From contig PBVT01000013.1 of NCBI GenBank assembly GCA_002728755.1, positions 1-52,642 of the forward strand: 52,642 nt of DNA. Reading direction: 5' to 3'. Below are positions 1-7,880 of this stretch, in pieces. The notes under the pieces are model-generated. The model was not told the origin of the DNA and did no database searches. It saw nothing but the letters and a program-made list of their open reading frames with translations. Every line of letters starts with the position of its first letter. Within the stretch, counting starts at the first letter, position 1. This stretch comes from Myxococcales bacterium. GTDB taxonomy: Bacteria; Myxococcota_A; UBA9042; UBA3505. A program made the translations under genes and the position numbers.

Positions 1-364
1 CCAGCGGGAGGTCCGCCAGCCGCTCGAGCCGTCCAGCGGCGGTTTGGGGGCAGTCGGCCAGAAGGGACGCGGAGAAGGTCTCCGCCTCCGCCTCGGTGAG
101 GCATCCCGGCGCGGCGAGGAGGGTGACGGCGCGGGCCAGGTGCTCACAGGTGTGGGCCTGCGGCGCGTCCGTCGGCGCCGGGTCGCAGCCGACGGCCATG
201 AGAATCAGCGCCAGCGCCAGGGCCAAGCGTCCGAGAGACGCGGTGGTGCGTGGCGAGAGGGGGAAGGGCGAACGAACACGTGCGGCCCCTCGGTCCTTGA
301 TGTGGATCGGGGATCGGCCCATATTGGTGGACGATGCCCCTCGCTCGTGTCGCCGAATATACAT
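1..364 (-). CDS. Lipoprotein, partial (3' end beyond left edge)
   Basis: Open minus-strand frame that runs off the left edge without a stop. From the ATG at 364-362 it encodes a basic, Arg-rich N-region, then a hydrophobic stretch ending in the lipobox LMAVGC (Cys near residue 59), then a short Cys-containing acidic mature part (HTCEHLARAV, LLADCPQTAA). An in-frame ATG at 322-320 would give a shorter N-region. A G-run about 7 bases upstream could act as ribosome-binding site for the longer form. The coding part is clearly GC-richer than the rest of the window and uses GCG, GCC and CTG codons heavily. No family recognised; probably an exported lipid-anchored protein. The start is uncertain. 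Confidence 0.55.
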   Translation of the reverse strand, partial: MYIRRHERGASSTNMGRSPIHIKDRGAARVRSPFPLSPRTTASLGRLALALALILMAVGCDPAPTDAPQAHTCEHLARAVTLLAAPGCLTEAEAETFSASLLADCPQTAAGRLERLADLPL

Positions 365-425
365 ATAGAATCCCCCACCGGTATTTTTGAAAATTACCAA
401 ACGTTCATGGCATCTGCAACGCCAA

Positions 426-438
426 TAACCCTCACTAA
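426..438 (+). other. T3-promoter-core-like 13-mer
   Basis: TAACCCTCACTAA is identical to the core of the bacteriophage T3 RNA polymerase promoter; the following initiation bases GAAAGAG diverge from the phage GGGAGA. It lies in the short gap between the GC-rich left fragment and the kinase gene. It could be chance, a phage-like promoter relic, or a trace of cloning or priming. No function is claimed. Confidence 0.25.
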
Positions 439-498
439 GAAAGAGGCTGGTACGTAGCATAGAGTCTCTTTCGAGAAGCCAACAACGACAGAGTGTTC

Positions 499-2589
499 CT
501 ATGTAACGATGGCTTTCAACCGATCGGAAAAGAGAGGTGCTCCGGCCACGAGAAAAGCGAGGCCGATGACGATCGTAAAGATTTCGCCGGACCATGGAGG
601 CCAGTAGAAGCAAAGTGTCGCACCACCGAGTAGGAGCACAGCGCTCACCCAGAACCACCAGTGCATCAGGACCGCCACCGTCAGAGAGCATACAGCCATG
701 ATGATCATGTCCTGTCGTACCATTTCTATCACGGGTGTATCGTCGAGCCAGAGCAGGGTCCGGTTGAATACACAGGTAGCTCCCATGACGCCGATAAACA
801 GCAATGCACGACGCGTAACCTGATTCTTCGAAACCCAGCGCCAGGAGACGGTTAACACCAATAGATAGAGTCCGAGGAACAGGCCCGCAAAAACGACGCC
901 ATTGGTTGGCGTCATGGACATTAGAGCACCGCCGCCTCTATCGCCGTCCTTAAAGGTATAAATAATCCAAGCGTCTACAATCCCCATAAGGATGAAGAAA
1001 ATCGAAGCGATGATTCGCTTTGTCTTCGGGCCAACAAAGATGTTGCGCTCGTGTTGAATTGCCTCGAGCGTCTCCATGGCCTCCATCGCACCGCTCAGCA
1101 TTCGCTCGAGGTTTTTTGCCTGTGCTTCCAACTCCGGTCGTGCTTCGGGGAGTTGCGGGAGCAATGATCTGACAAGGGGGGCCATTCGTTCCCTCAAGCC
1201 GTAATGAATCATCGCCTCCAAACAGGCTTGAAGGCCCTCCAGTGCACGAGGGTTGTCAGGCCAACCGCGCAGGGCCAGGCCGAAACTCGTATGACATCGG
1301 GTAAATTGTTCAAAGACCGCTCTACGCGCCTCTTCTATCAGCTCTGCCGCTTCATCTTCGGGCGTGTTCTTGGTGGCTTGGATAGCCTGTAGTTGCTCCT
1401 TGAGCCCATCCAATAGCACCCAGCTTTCGTGCGTCAGGCTAATGGCGTTTCTATGGCGTAGATAATCGTTCAGAGCTGCCTTGAATTCTTCTGCACTAGC
1501 ATACCGGTCCGCTTTTCCCCTTGCTGTTGCCTTTTGAAGTATCTCGACCAATTCCACGGACACATTCGTTGTGTTCAGTGTCAGATGGTCCTTGCGATAG
1601 GCGTGCTCAAACAGCTCAAGCAAGGAACTACCCTCGTGCGGATACTGACCACTGAGCGCCTGATACAGGCTGGCGGCTAGTAGGTAGACGTCTGTCCGAG
1701 GGTCGATGTCACGTGTCTTTCCCGTGAACATTTCCGGTGCCATGAACGCCGGTGTTCCAAGCAGGTATTCCAGCATCTCGTCGGTATCCTCAACCTCGAG
1801 CGCGATGCCCCAGTCCAGAAGATATACCTCACCAAATCGCCCGATCATAACGTTCTCAGGTTTCACATCGCGGTGGATGACGCCTTTGGCGTGTGCGTAG
1901 GATAAGGCCTGCGAAACTTGAATCGCCACCTCGAGGTGACGACTCTCCTGCGCATCCAGGTCGTTTTGCAGCGGTCCCCAGTCCGCATGTGAAGGATCTG
2001 TGATCAGGTCGTGCCAGGAGGTACCGCTAATCCGTTTCATCACGATCAGTGGCTGACCCTTCTCGTCAAACCCCAGCTGATGTACTGGCACGGTGTTTGG
2101 GTGCTCCACAAGCCCCATTACCATGCCTTCCTGGACGATGGAACGGAGCCGGTCGGACTTTCGTTCGTTTTCGTGGGGCATTTTGATCGCTACATCCCTG
2201 CGCAAACAGATCTGTTGTCCCAATCGGACCTGTCCCATTCCGCCGTGACCAAGTACAGGACCGAGGGTTAGATCGGCCTCGGCCGGAGGAGGTCCACCAT
2301 CGTCGGGTGGGGCGAGTAGTCGGAAACGCTCCTCCTCTGCAATTGGCTCTGTTTTGGGGCGCACGGACTCAGATGCCGACTGGGCTTCTGCCATCGGTGC
2401 GTTGCCATCGCCCGCCTCGCTTTTGGGCTGTAAACCTTGTTCTTGTAGCGCCCGTAGGACGGTTTCTGGAGTGAGCGTCGCTCTGGGGTCGTGGTGGGCT
2501 AGCGCGTCGAGCGGGAGATGTGCTGTGGCGTCTTTGAAATCTTCTCTGCCCGACTGCTTAAAGTCCACCCCTACATCCTCACCAAACAT
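499..2589 (-). CDS. Membrane-anchored Hanks-type Ser/Thr protein kinase
   Basis: 696 residues. The first ~105 are hydrophilic. The kinase domain runs from about 108 to 380: glycine loop GHGGMGQV (114-121), VAIK with Lys136, HRDVKPEN with catalytic Asp241, DWG at 259-261 in place of DFG, and GTPAFMAPE (activation-segment end, APE 284-286). A helical linker (about 400-520) is followed by five or six hydrophobic segments from about 527 to the C-terminus. All catalytic residues are present, so it is probably active; the Trp in DWG is a variant also seen in bacterial kinases of this type. The kinase presumably faces the cytoplasm with the C-terminal helices in the inner membrane. Substrate unknown. 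No strong ribosome-binding site is visible ahead of the chosen ATG. Expected role: signalling to the envelope or regulators, as is common in Myxococcota. Confidence 0.9.
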   Translation of the reverse strand: MFGEDVGVDFKQSGREDFKDATAHLPLDALAHHDPRATLTPETVLRALQEQGLQPKSEAGDGNAPMAEAQSASESVRPKTEPIAEEERFRLLAPPDDGGPPPAEADLTLGPVLGHGGMGQVRLGQQICLRRDVAIKMPHENERKSDRLRSIVQEGMVMGLVEHPNTVPVHQLGFDEKGQPLIVMKRISGTSWHDLITDPSHADWGPLQNDLDAQESRHLEVAIQVSQALSYAHAKGVIHRDVKPENVMIGRFGEVYLLDWGIALEVEDTDEMLEYLLGTPAFMAPEMFTGKTRDIDPRTDVYLLAASLYQALSGQYPHEGSSLLELFEHAYRKDHLTLNTTNVSVELVEILQKATARGKADRYASAEEFKAALNDYLRHRNAISLTHESWVLLDGLKEQLQAIQATKNTPEDEAAELIEEARRAVFEQFTRCHTSFGLALRGWPDNPRALEGLQACLEAMIHYGLRERMAPLVRSLLPQLPEARPELEAQAKNLERMLSGAMEAMETLEAIQHERNIFVGPKTKRIIASIFFILMGIVDAWIIYTFKDGDRGGGALMSMTPTNGVVFAGLFLGLYLLVLTVSWRWVSKNQVTRRALLFIGVMGATCVFNRTLLWLDDTPVIEMVRQDMIIMAVCSLTVAVLMHWWFWVSAVLLLGGATLCFYWPPWSGEIFTIVIGLAFLVAGAPLFSDRLKAIVT

Positions 2590-2720
2590 TCTGTCTATCG
2601 TGCAGAAACCCCAAGGTTTGAGGCTTGTTTTGTACCATGGGGATTCGTGGAATGTCTAGCCAACTTAGACCGCGTTGGTGGATGTATTCGATCCGGGCTC
2701 CGACTGACTCGATGGATTAA

Positions 2721-4778
2721 TCAGCGGGGGCGTGCGGCCCAATGTAGGTAATTTTCCAGGTTGGTGTAGCCGTCGCCGTCGATGTCGCCGTTGTTATCGG
2801 CGCTGTTCGGATTTGTTCCGTAGGCGACCTCGAAGGCGTCGGGCATTCCATCTCCATCGCTGTCGATGACGGGCTCCCCCGCATCCAACGGGCCTACGCC
2901 TCCCACCGCACTTTGGGAATTAATGAGCGATCCGGTGTTGTCGTAGACGTCGTCGATGACGCGTTCATCCGTCTGATCGCGACTCCAGGGACGAGCCCCG
3001 GCCCATGAGAGGACGAGAGGGGGGACATCCTCGGATGCATGGGTTGTTACGGCCTTAAAAGTGAATGGAGAGCCTGAATTGTCGTAGTCTCCACCCCACA
3101 TTGACGAGCCATGATCGACGCCGTCGAAGTTGCCGTCCTTGTCTTTATCCAGGCGGTTGTCTGCCTTGTAGAGCTTCAGGTTGTTGTCCTCGTTCCCTTT
3201 GAAGAGGTCGTCGGAGCTCGACGATGGACCGAAGATGCCATAGTTGCCCACATAGTTGACGTAGACCTTCTCCGAAACCCCCGATGTGTAGCCCATCGAC
3301 GGGCAGTTGTAGATGACGTTATTGCGGATGTCCGCCCGAAAGACCTGATCGCTCTCGTAGCTTCCGACGGCAGGGTTCCTGTTTCCGTTGTGCGCAAAGA
3401 GGTTATGGTGAATGGAGATGTCTCCGTCACCATCTTTGGGCTTATAGAGTCCCCCCATGGAGTGCCCCTTCGAGCCGCCTGGTTCGTGAATATCACTGCA
3501 CTCCCCATGAAATAGCCCGGTCTGATAGAGCCCCTCCGCGATGATGGAGTACTGAATGGTCATATCGTTGAAGGCGCTACCGCCCGAGAGGTTCTCATCA
3601 ATACCCCAGGAGGCCGAGACATGATCGACGATAATGCGGGAGCCCGACAGCGTGAGGCTATCCTCTGTAAAGCCGCTGCCGCCCCCCGGGCAGTCGGGGG
3701 CCTTGGTGTCTCCCGCGCGAAAGCGAATATGTTGTACGATGACGTCATTGGCCTTGATTTGAACATCGTACCCGCTAATGACGATGCCATCACCAGGGGC
3801 GGTCTGACCCGCGATGGTGAGATTGTTCTGCTCGAAGACTATCGGGGAGGACAGTTGGATATGTCCGGCAACATCGAAGACCACTGTTCGTGGTCCGGTC
3901 TGGCTGTCGGCGCATTTACGCAATGTTCCTGCGCCCGAGTTGCTCAGGCTGGTCACATGACAGACGTCACCGCCGCGACCACCTGTGGCGAACATACCTT
4001 CACCCTGGGCGCCTGGAAAGGCGGGGCAGTTGTTGGCTAGACAGGGGGCTGGGGCGCCACCGCAGAACCCTCCGTCGCATGGGTGTTCGGGAGGGCAGGT
4101 TCCGGTACAGGAAAAGGTTCCCCCACAGCCATCATTGTAGTCTCCACCACAGTGCATCAACTCCGACATGCAGGTCTTGGGTACGCATTGGCACTGGCCG
4201 TCGACGCAAGGCACCCCTTCTCCACAGCTGCCGCATGGGCCGCCACAGCCGTCATCGCCACATGTTTTTCCGTTACAGTTGGGTACGCACGTCGACTCTG
4301 CCGTGCGACAAACACAGTAGTCGGACTGGTGACCACTCGCGGGGTCACAGGCCAGCGGTGGGCGGTCCAGGTCTGGCGCGCAGTCTTCGGTATTCTCCCA
4401 GGCTGCGTAGCAATCCAGCTCCAGGGCTTCGCAGATCTCGGCACAACCGGTAGAGTCTTCGAATACTACGGCGCAATAGTCAGGCCCGCTGGCACAGAGG
4501 CTCCATTCCTCGTTGGAGTCCACAAGATCGCATAGCCCAGGCTCGAACACATCGCTGGCGGCGGTATCCGATGGAGGGGTGGCGACATCCGAGTTCGATG
4601 TGTCGGAATTGGGAGGAATGATATCAGTTGGGGGCGTGTCGGGAGAGAAGGCCGTGTCCTGAGGCAAGGTCGCATCCGATTGGACGGCGATATCGGTGAG
4701 GGTATCGAGCGCCATATTGGGCCCGGTGTCGCCACACGCCACCAGAAGCAGCACTGAAATTATGCAAAAACGAAGCAT
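2721..4778 (-). CDS. Secreted pectate-lyase-like lipoprotein with Cys-rich and Ca-binding modules
   Basis: 685 residues. Lipoprotein signal with lipobox LLVAC (Cys15), then a long Asp/Thr/Ser-rich linker, two Cys-rich stretches (the second with CNGKTCGDDGCGGPCGSC near 165-185), and a right-handed beta-helix catalytic region beginning near residue 250 at FPGAQGEGMFATGGRGGDV. That opening and TIAGQTAPGDGIVISG are typical of PL1-type polysaccharide lyases. The C-terminus (about 640-675) carries DSDGDGMPD and DIDGDGYTN, calcium-binding repeats of thrombospondin type 3/dockerin style. Inferred job: cleavage of a uronic-acid polysaccharide outside the cell. The same CGDDGC module recurs in the lipoprotein at 41127-42800. 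Start chosen at the ATG at 4778, preceded by AAGAGAGAG. The nearest lyase substrate cannot be read from sequence. Confidence 0.82.
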   Translation of the reverse strand: MLRFCIISVLLLVACGDTGPNMALDTLTDIAVQSDATLPQDTAFSPDTPPTDIIPPNSDTSNSDVATPPSDTAASDVFEPGLCDLVDSNEEWSLCASGPDYCAVVFEDSTGCAEICEALELDCYAAWENTEDCAPDLDRPPLACDPASGHQSDYCVCRTAESTCVPNCNGKTCGDDGCGGPCGSCGEGVPCVDGQCQCVPKTCMSELMHCGGDYNDGCGGTFSCTGTCPPEHPCDGGFCGGAPAPCLANNCPAFPGAQGEGMFATGGRGGDVCHVTSLSNSGAGTLRKCADSQTGPRTVVFDVAGHIQLSSPIVFEQNNLTIAGQTAPGDGIVISGYDVQIKANDVIVQHIRFRAGDTKAPDCPGGGSGFTEDSLTLSGSRIIVDHVSASWGIDENLSGGSAFNDMTIQYSIIAEGLYQTGLFHGECSDIHEPGGSKGHSMGGLYKPKDGDGDISIHHNLFAHNGNRNPAVGSYESDQVFRADIRNNVIYNCPSMGYTSGVSEKVYVNYVGNYGIFGPSSSSDDLFKGNEDNNLKLYKADNRLDKDKDGNFDGVDHGSSMWGGDYDNSGSPFTFKAVTTHASEDVPPLVLSWAGARPWSRDQTDERVIDDVYDNTGSLINSQSAVGGVGPLDAGEPVIDSDGDGMPDAFEVAYGTNPNSADNNGDIDGDGYTNLENYLHWAARPR

Positions 4779-4861
4779 CGCTCTCTCTTACGCAAGGTGG
4801 GCGACTGTAGCAGAAAACGGAGTACGCTTCCTAATCAGAGGCGGTCGTACGCATTACTTGA

Positions 4862-4889
4862 ACAGACGAGAGGGCTTTCCCTCGTCTGT
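4862..4889 (-). terminator. Strong hairpin downstream of the serine-hydrolase gene
   Basis: An 11-bp stem (with one bulged A) around a CTTT loop: acagacgagaggg pairs with ccctcgtctgt. It begins 28 bases past the stop of the minus-strand gene ending at 4917. No clear T-run follows on either strand, so it may be a hairpin terminator or an mRNA 3' stabiliser. Confidence 0.5.
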
Positions 4890-4916
4890 GTGGGCGTCCC
4901 TTTCGCTGGTGTTTTC

Positions 4917-7316
4917 TTATTGGTTTTCGGAGAGGATACCTACGGCCAAACCGATGATGTCACGTATCAGATGTCGGGCTTCGTTATTATCCGTAGTGTG
5001 ACCTCCAGGGAACTGTTCGACAAACACGTTGATGTTGTAGTGGAACGCGGACTCGGACAGTTTGTCGGTCTCGCCTTTAAACCAGGTTATGGCAGTCCAG
5101 GAAAGGCTTCGTGGTTTATACCCCCCTTTACAGGCGAGTTCATCGTAGAGGCCCAGATTCTGGATGTTGTCGTTATAGGCTCCAGCGCCGGTAGCATTCA
5201 TGATTTCAATGAGCTTATTCCGCGTTTCCGGTTGGAGCAGATCGAAGGTCAGGAGTCGCCGATAGAATTGTGCCATCTGGGCCGGGCTAATGGAATTGGC
5301 CAGCGTGTGGTAGTAGTTGCGGTAGTGCACGTATTTTTCGTCGACATCCAGTCCCTTCCAGTTCGACTGAAGTGCATCCAGACAGTCCTGGTGTTGAACA
5401 TCTCCCACCATCTCGTTTTCACGAAACCATCGCTCAAATACATTGCATGGGAGCGAGGTCGCACAGGAAGCCGTCTGTGCGACGATCCGCTTGTCTAAGT
5501 CGCAGATGGATGTGACTTCACCGATACTTCGGATCCCAAGATCATTGACGAGATAATCGTTCATAGCCTCGTTTCCGATCAGGCCGAAGAGTTTGTCGGT
5601 TGCGTTGGTGCTGGAGAAGTTGATCATCCACCCGATATATTCTTCCAGGGTAAAACTCTGGCCGATTTTCGAGATGTCCAGGATATCGGCTGTGTTGTCT
5701 TCTTCGAGATAATCTTCATTGAAGAATATGAACTCGTCGTCCAGGCTTAGAGAGCCTGCATCCACCATGGCCAGGATCTTGGTTGCGATCCAGACCTTGC
5801 TCATACTCGCCATATAGAAGTGCTCATGGCGGTTGTAATAGATGTGGTTTCCGGTGGACAGGTCTTCAATATAGAAGCCTACATTTCCATCGTAGTTGCT
5901 TAGATGGTCGTTCAGTTCATCGAATTTTTCTCCGGACGCGACCAGGTTGGTACCCAGGGTATCTTTCCGGAACCGTCGCACCCATTGTCCGGCGAATTTG
6001 TGGGCTGAATTCCACCAGATTTGCTCAAGATCGACTAATTCGTAGTTCTTTTCTTTGTATTCCAGGATTTGTTCGTTGATCGAAGCTATCCCTGTTAGTC
6101 TCCAGGATGGAGTTCCAAAATAGCTGCTTTTATCATTTATGAAGGCCCCCAAAATCTTCAGGCAGCATCCATCACAACCAGCGCCTGTGTCGCAATGGTA
6201 GCCGGAGGCGCGGACGCGGTAACCATTGAGCCAGTAGTCCCAGAATATACCGTTCTCGTTGCCATCGCTCCATTCGGAAGGGCTTACGTTCACAATCTGC
6301 CAATCAAGCCCATCCACATCTTCTTCCCAGACGGTCGTATAGCCTTTTACGCCATCCTCATTGAAGTATGTGCCAACGCTGATTGGGTAGGCGTCTGTCA
6401 GGTCTTTTTCGGCAAGAAAGGCCGGGTCTTTGTTCAGGACCTTTTCAAAATTCGTTGCACTGAAACGCCACACACGATGGCTTAAATCTGCCTCTTCAGA
6501 CTCTTTGATTATCGCCACGGAGTAGAGGCTTGGGGTTGTCTTTCTGCCATAGAGGTCAATCATCCGCCAGCCCTCCGACTGGGGGTATTCGTTAAACTTA
6601 TCGAGATAGGACTCTTCTGGGATGTTGCGCCAGCCCTTGGTGTCGAGAACGCCATCGGTTCGCTTGCGCCAGATCCCGCTATAGAAAGACGCGCCGAGCT
6701 CGGAGCTATAGTAGCTTGTTACATTCGTCAGATAATAGTTGAGGTCCTCCCACTTGACATAGGCGTCGGCGTACGTGTCTGTGTCGGTGGCTACAACGGT
6801 CTGTTGGAAGTTGGAACCGCTGCCCACTGAAAGAGGGGCGAGTGCTTGTGCGGCCTGGCACGGTTTGTCGAAATGCGGGACGCAGCCGTCGGTAGGATCG
6901 CAGGTCTGGCCCAGTTTACATTGGGAGAGGTCGGCCTCACCGGAGCAGACAACTCCGATTCCGCCCTCACACGCCCCTTCGTTACAGGTGGTCTCTTCCG
7001 TGCAGACGTTGCCATCGTCGCATGTGGCGCCATCGTTTCCGGCGATTGCTTCACAAAGGCCGGTGTCCGTATTACAGGATGCCACCTGACAGGTGTCGAG
7101 CTCGCCGAGCTCGCTTGTGCAGTCCTCGTCCGAGGTACAGCCAGAGGGAGAGGGACCATCGTCTTGTACGGTCTCGGAGCCCTCGTCTTGGACGGTCTCG
7201 GAGCCCTCGTCTTGGACGGAAATGATGTCATTGGATGTCGCTGCTGGAGTGACGTCGCTGCAGGCCGTGACGGTAAGCATTAGGACAGAAAGAAGGCATA
7301 CGAGTGCTCTAATCAT
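4917..7316 (-). CDS. Lipoprotein: BTRD1-like repeats plus class A beta-lactamase-like serine hydrolase
   Basis: 799 residues. Lipobox LTVTAC at about residue 19, then a short repeat-bearing linker (SETVQDEG units) and a Cys-rich segment (about 60-160). About 190-440 holds Trp/Tyr-rich repeats such as YSGIWRKRTDG and FNEYPQSEGWRMIDLYGRK, the pattern of bacterial tandem repeat domain 1 (BTRD1), which is known in polyglycine hydrolases next to lactamase-like domains. The remainder is a serine hydrolase: MASMSKVW gives Ser-x-x-Lys, FSSTNATD gives the Ser-x-Asn element, and ACKGGYKP gives the KGG motif. The layout suggests a secreted peptidase, esterase or wall-acting enzyme rather than drug resistance. 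Substrate unknown. The terminator-like hairpin at 4862-4889 follows. Confidence 0.8.
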   Translation of the reverse strand: MIRALVCLLSVLMLTVTACSDVTPAATSNDIISVQDEGSETVQDEGSETVQDDGPSPSGCTSDEDCTSELGELDTCQVASCNTDTGLCEAIAGNDGATCDDGNVCTEETTCNEGACEGGIGVVCSGEADLSQCKLGQTCDPTDGCVPHFDKPCQAAQALAPLSVGSGSNFQQTVVATDTDTYADAYVKWEDLNYYLTNVTSYYSSELGASFYSGIWRKRTDGVLDTKGWRNIPEESYLDKFNEYPQSEGWRMIDLYGRKTTPSLYSVAIIKESEEADLSHRVWRFSATNFEKVLNKDPAFLAEKDLTDAYPISVGTYFNEDGVKGYTTVWEEDVDGLDWQIVNVSPSEWSDGNENGIFWDYWLNGYRVRASGYHCDTGAGCDGCCLKILGAFINDKSSYFGTPSWRLTGIASINEQILEYKEKNYELVDLEQIWWNSAHKFAGQWVRRFRKDTLGTNLVASGEKFDELNDHLSNYDGNVGFYIEDLSTGNHIYYNRHEHFYMASMSKVWIATKILAMVDAGSLSLDDEFIFFNEDYLEEDNTADILDISKIGQSFTLEEYIGWMINFSSTNATDKLFGLIGNEAMNDYLVNDLGIRSIGEVTSICDLDKRIVAQTASCATSLPCNVFERWFRENEMVGDVQHQDCLDALQSNWKGLDVDEKYVHYRNYYHTLANSISPAQMAQFYRRLLTFDLLQPETRNKLIEIMNATGAGAYNDNIQNLGLYDELACKGGYKPRSLSWTAITWFKGETDKLSESAFHYNINVFVEQFPGGHTTDNNEARHLIRDIIGLAVGILSENQ
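7158..7219 (-). repeat. 24-bp tandem repeat in lipoprotein linker
   Basis: A 24-bp unit repeated about 2.6 times (7158-7181, 7182-7205, 7206-7219) encodes repeated VQDEGSET just after the lipobox of the 4917-7316 gene. The first unit has one or two changes; the others are identical, so copy number is likely variable. Confidence 0.85.
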
Positions 7317-7443
7317 GTTACGGAATCCTGTAAGAGATGAGGTGCCAAGCTACGTGTCTGGAGTCGATCTGTAAACTGAAGGGCCTTGGACATGCTAGGC
7401 GTTATTCTGGGCGTACCGGTGATTTGGGATAGCGCAGAAAGAA

Positions 7444-7485
7444 CCGATTAGGGCGCGGCACCCATCAGAGAGGTGCTCTAATCGG
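7444..7485. repeat. gltB 3'-end copy inside an inverted repeat
   Basis: Bases 7446-7475 are an exact 30-base copy of 7879-7908, the last codons of gltB (residues TSLMGAAP, the stop and two more bases). The copy lies almost wholly between the perfect inverted arms CCGATTAG (7444-7451) and CTAATCGG (7478-7485). The second, native copy lacks the right arm. Between the copies is the mini-gene at 7567-7758. This looks like a recombination or integration footprint. Confidence 0.85.
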
Positions 7486-7566
7486 ACCGTGCTGGAGCGC
7501 CTGTTCCTTTTGATGTATAAAGGATTTGTCGAAATTCTGAGGCAACAACCAGGAAAGGAGTTTTCC

Positions 7567-7758
7567 ATGTCAGAGGAAAAAACGAGTAACGACAAAATGG
7601 GATTGGTTATCGGTGGCGGTACTCTTCTTGGCGGTGGAATTGGTGCGGCGTTAGGTGCTTCAAAAGGGGATGTAACTCAGGGACTATGGATCGGCGGCAT
7701 GATTGGAACAGGATTGGGCATGCTGATTGCGCTCTTCACCTTGAAGAAGAAAGGGTAG
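7567..7758 (+). CDS. Small glycine-zipper membrane protein
   Basis: 63 residues from the ATG at 7567, chosen because AGGAAAGGAG stands 6-7 bases ahead; a longer in-frame start at 7489 lacks a site and would run through the inverted repeat. Sequence: a polar N-terminus, then GLVIGGGTLLGGGIGAALGA and GGMIGTGLGMLIALF, two Gly-rich hydrophobic segments, and a Lys-rich end. Glycine-zipper proteins of this size usually form tight helical hairpins in the membrane. It is convergent with gltB and bracketed by copies of the gltB 3' end. No function can be assigned. Confidence 0.72.
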   Translation: MSEEKTSNDKMGLVIGGGTLLGGGIGAALGASKGDVTQGLWIGGMIGTGLGMLIALFTLKKKG

Positions 7759-7880
7759 ATTGCATTGTCCTTGAACGCTCCTGAGTTATACGCTCCGTTC
7801 AGAACGCTCAAGGGTAACCACTGAAAGCGTGGACGCCTTTGTACGTACACGTAAAGATACTATCCCCATAAAAGGGCTGA

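Noticed and set aside
3890..4535. Plus-strand frames of 150-187 codons
   Set aside because: Arg/His-rich composition typical of antisense to Cys-rich repeats; the minus-strand lyase gene explains the region.
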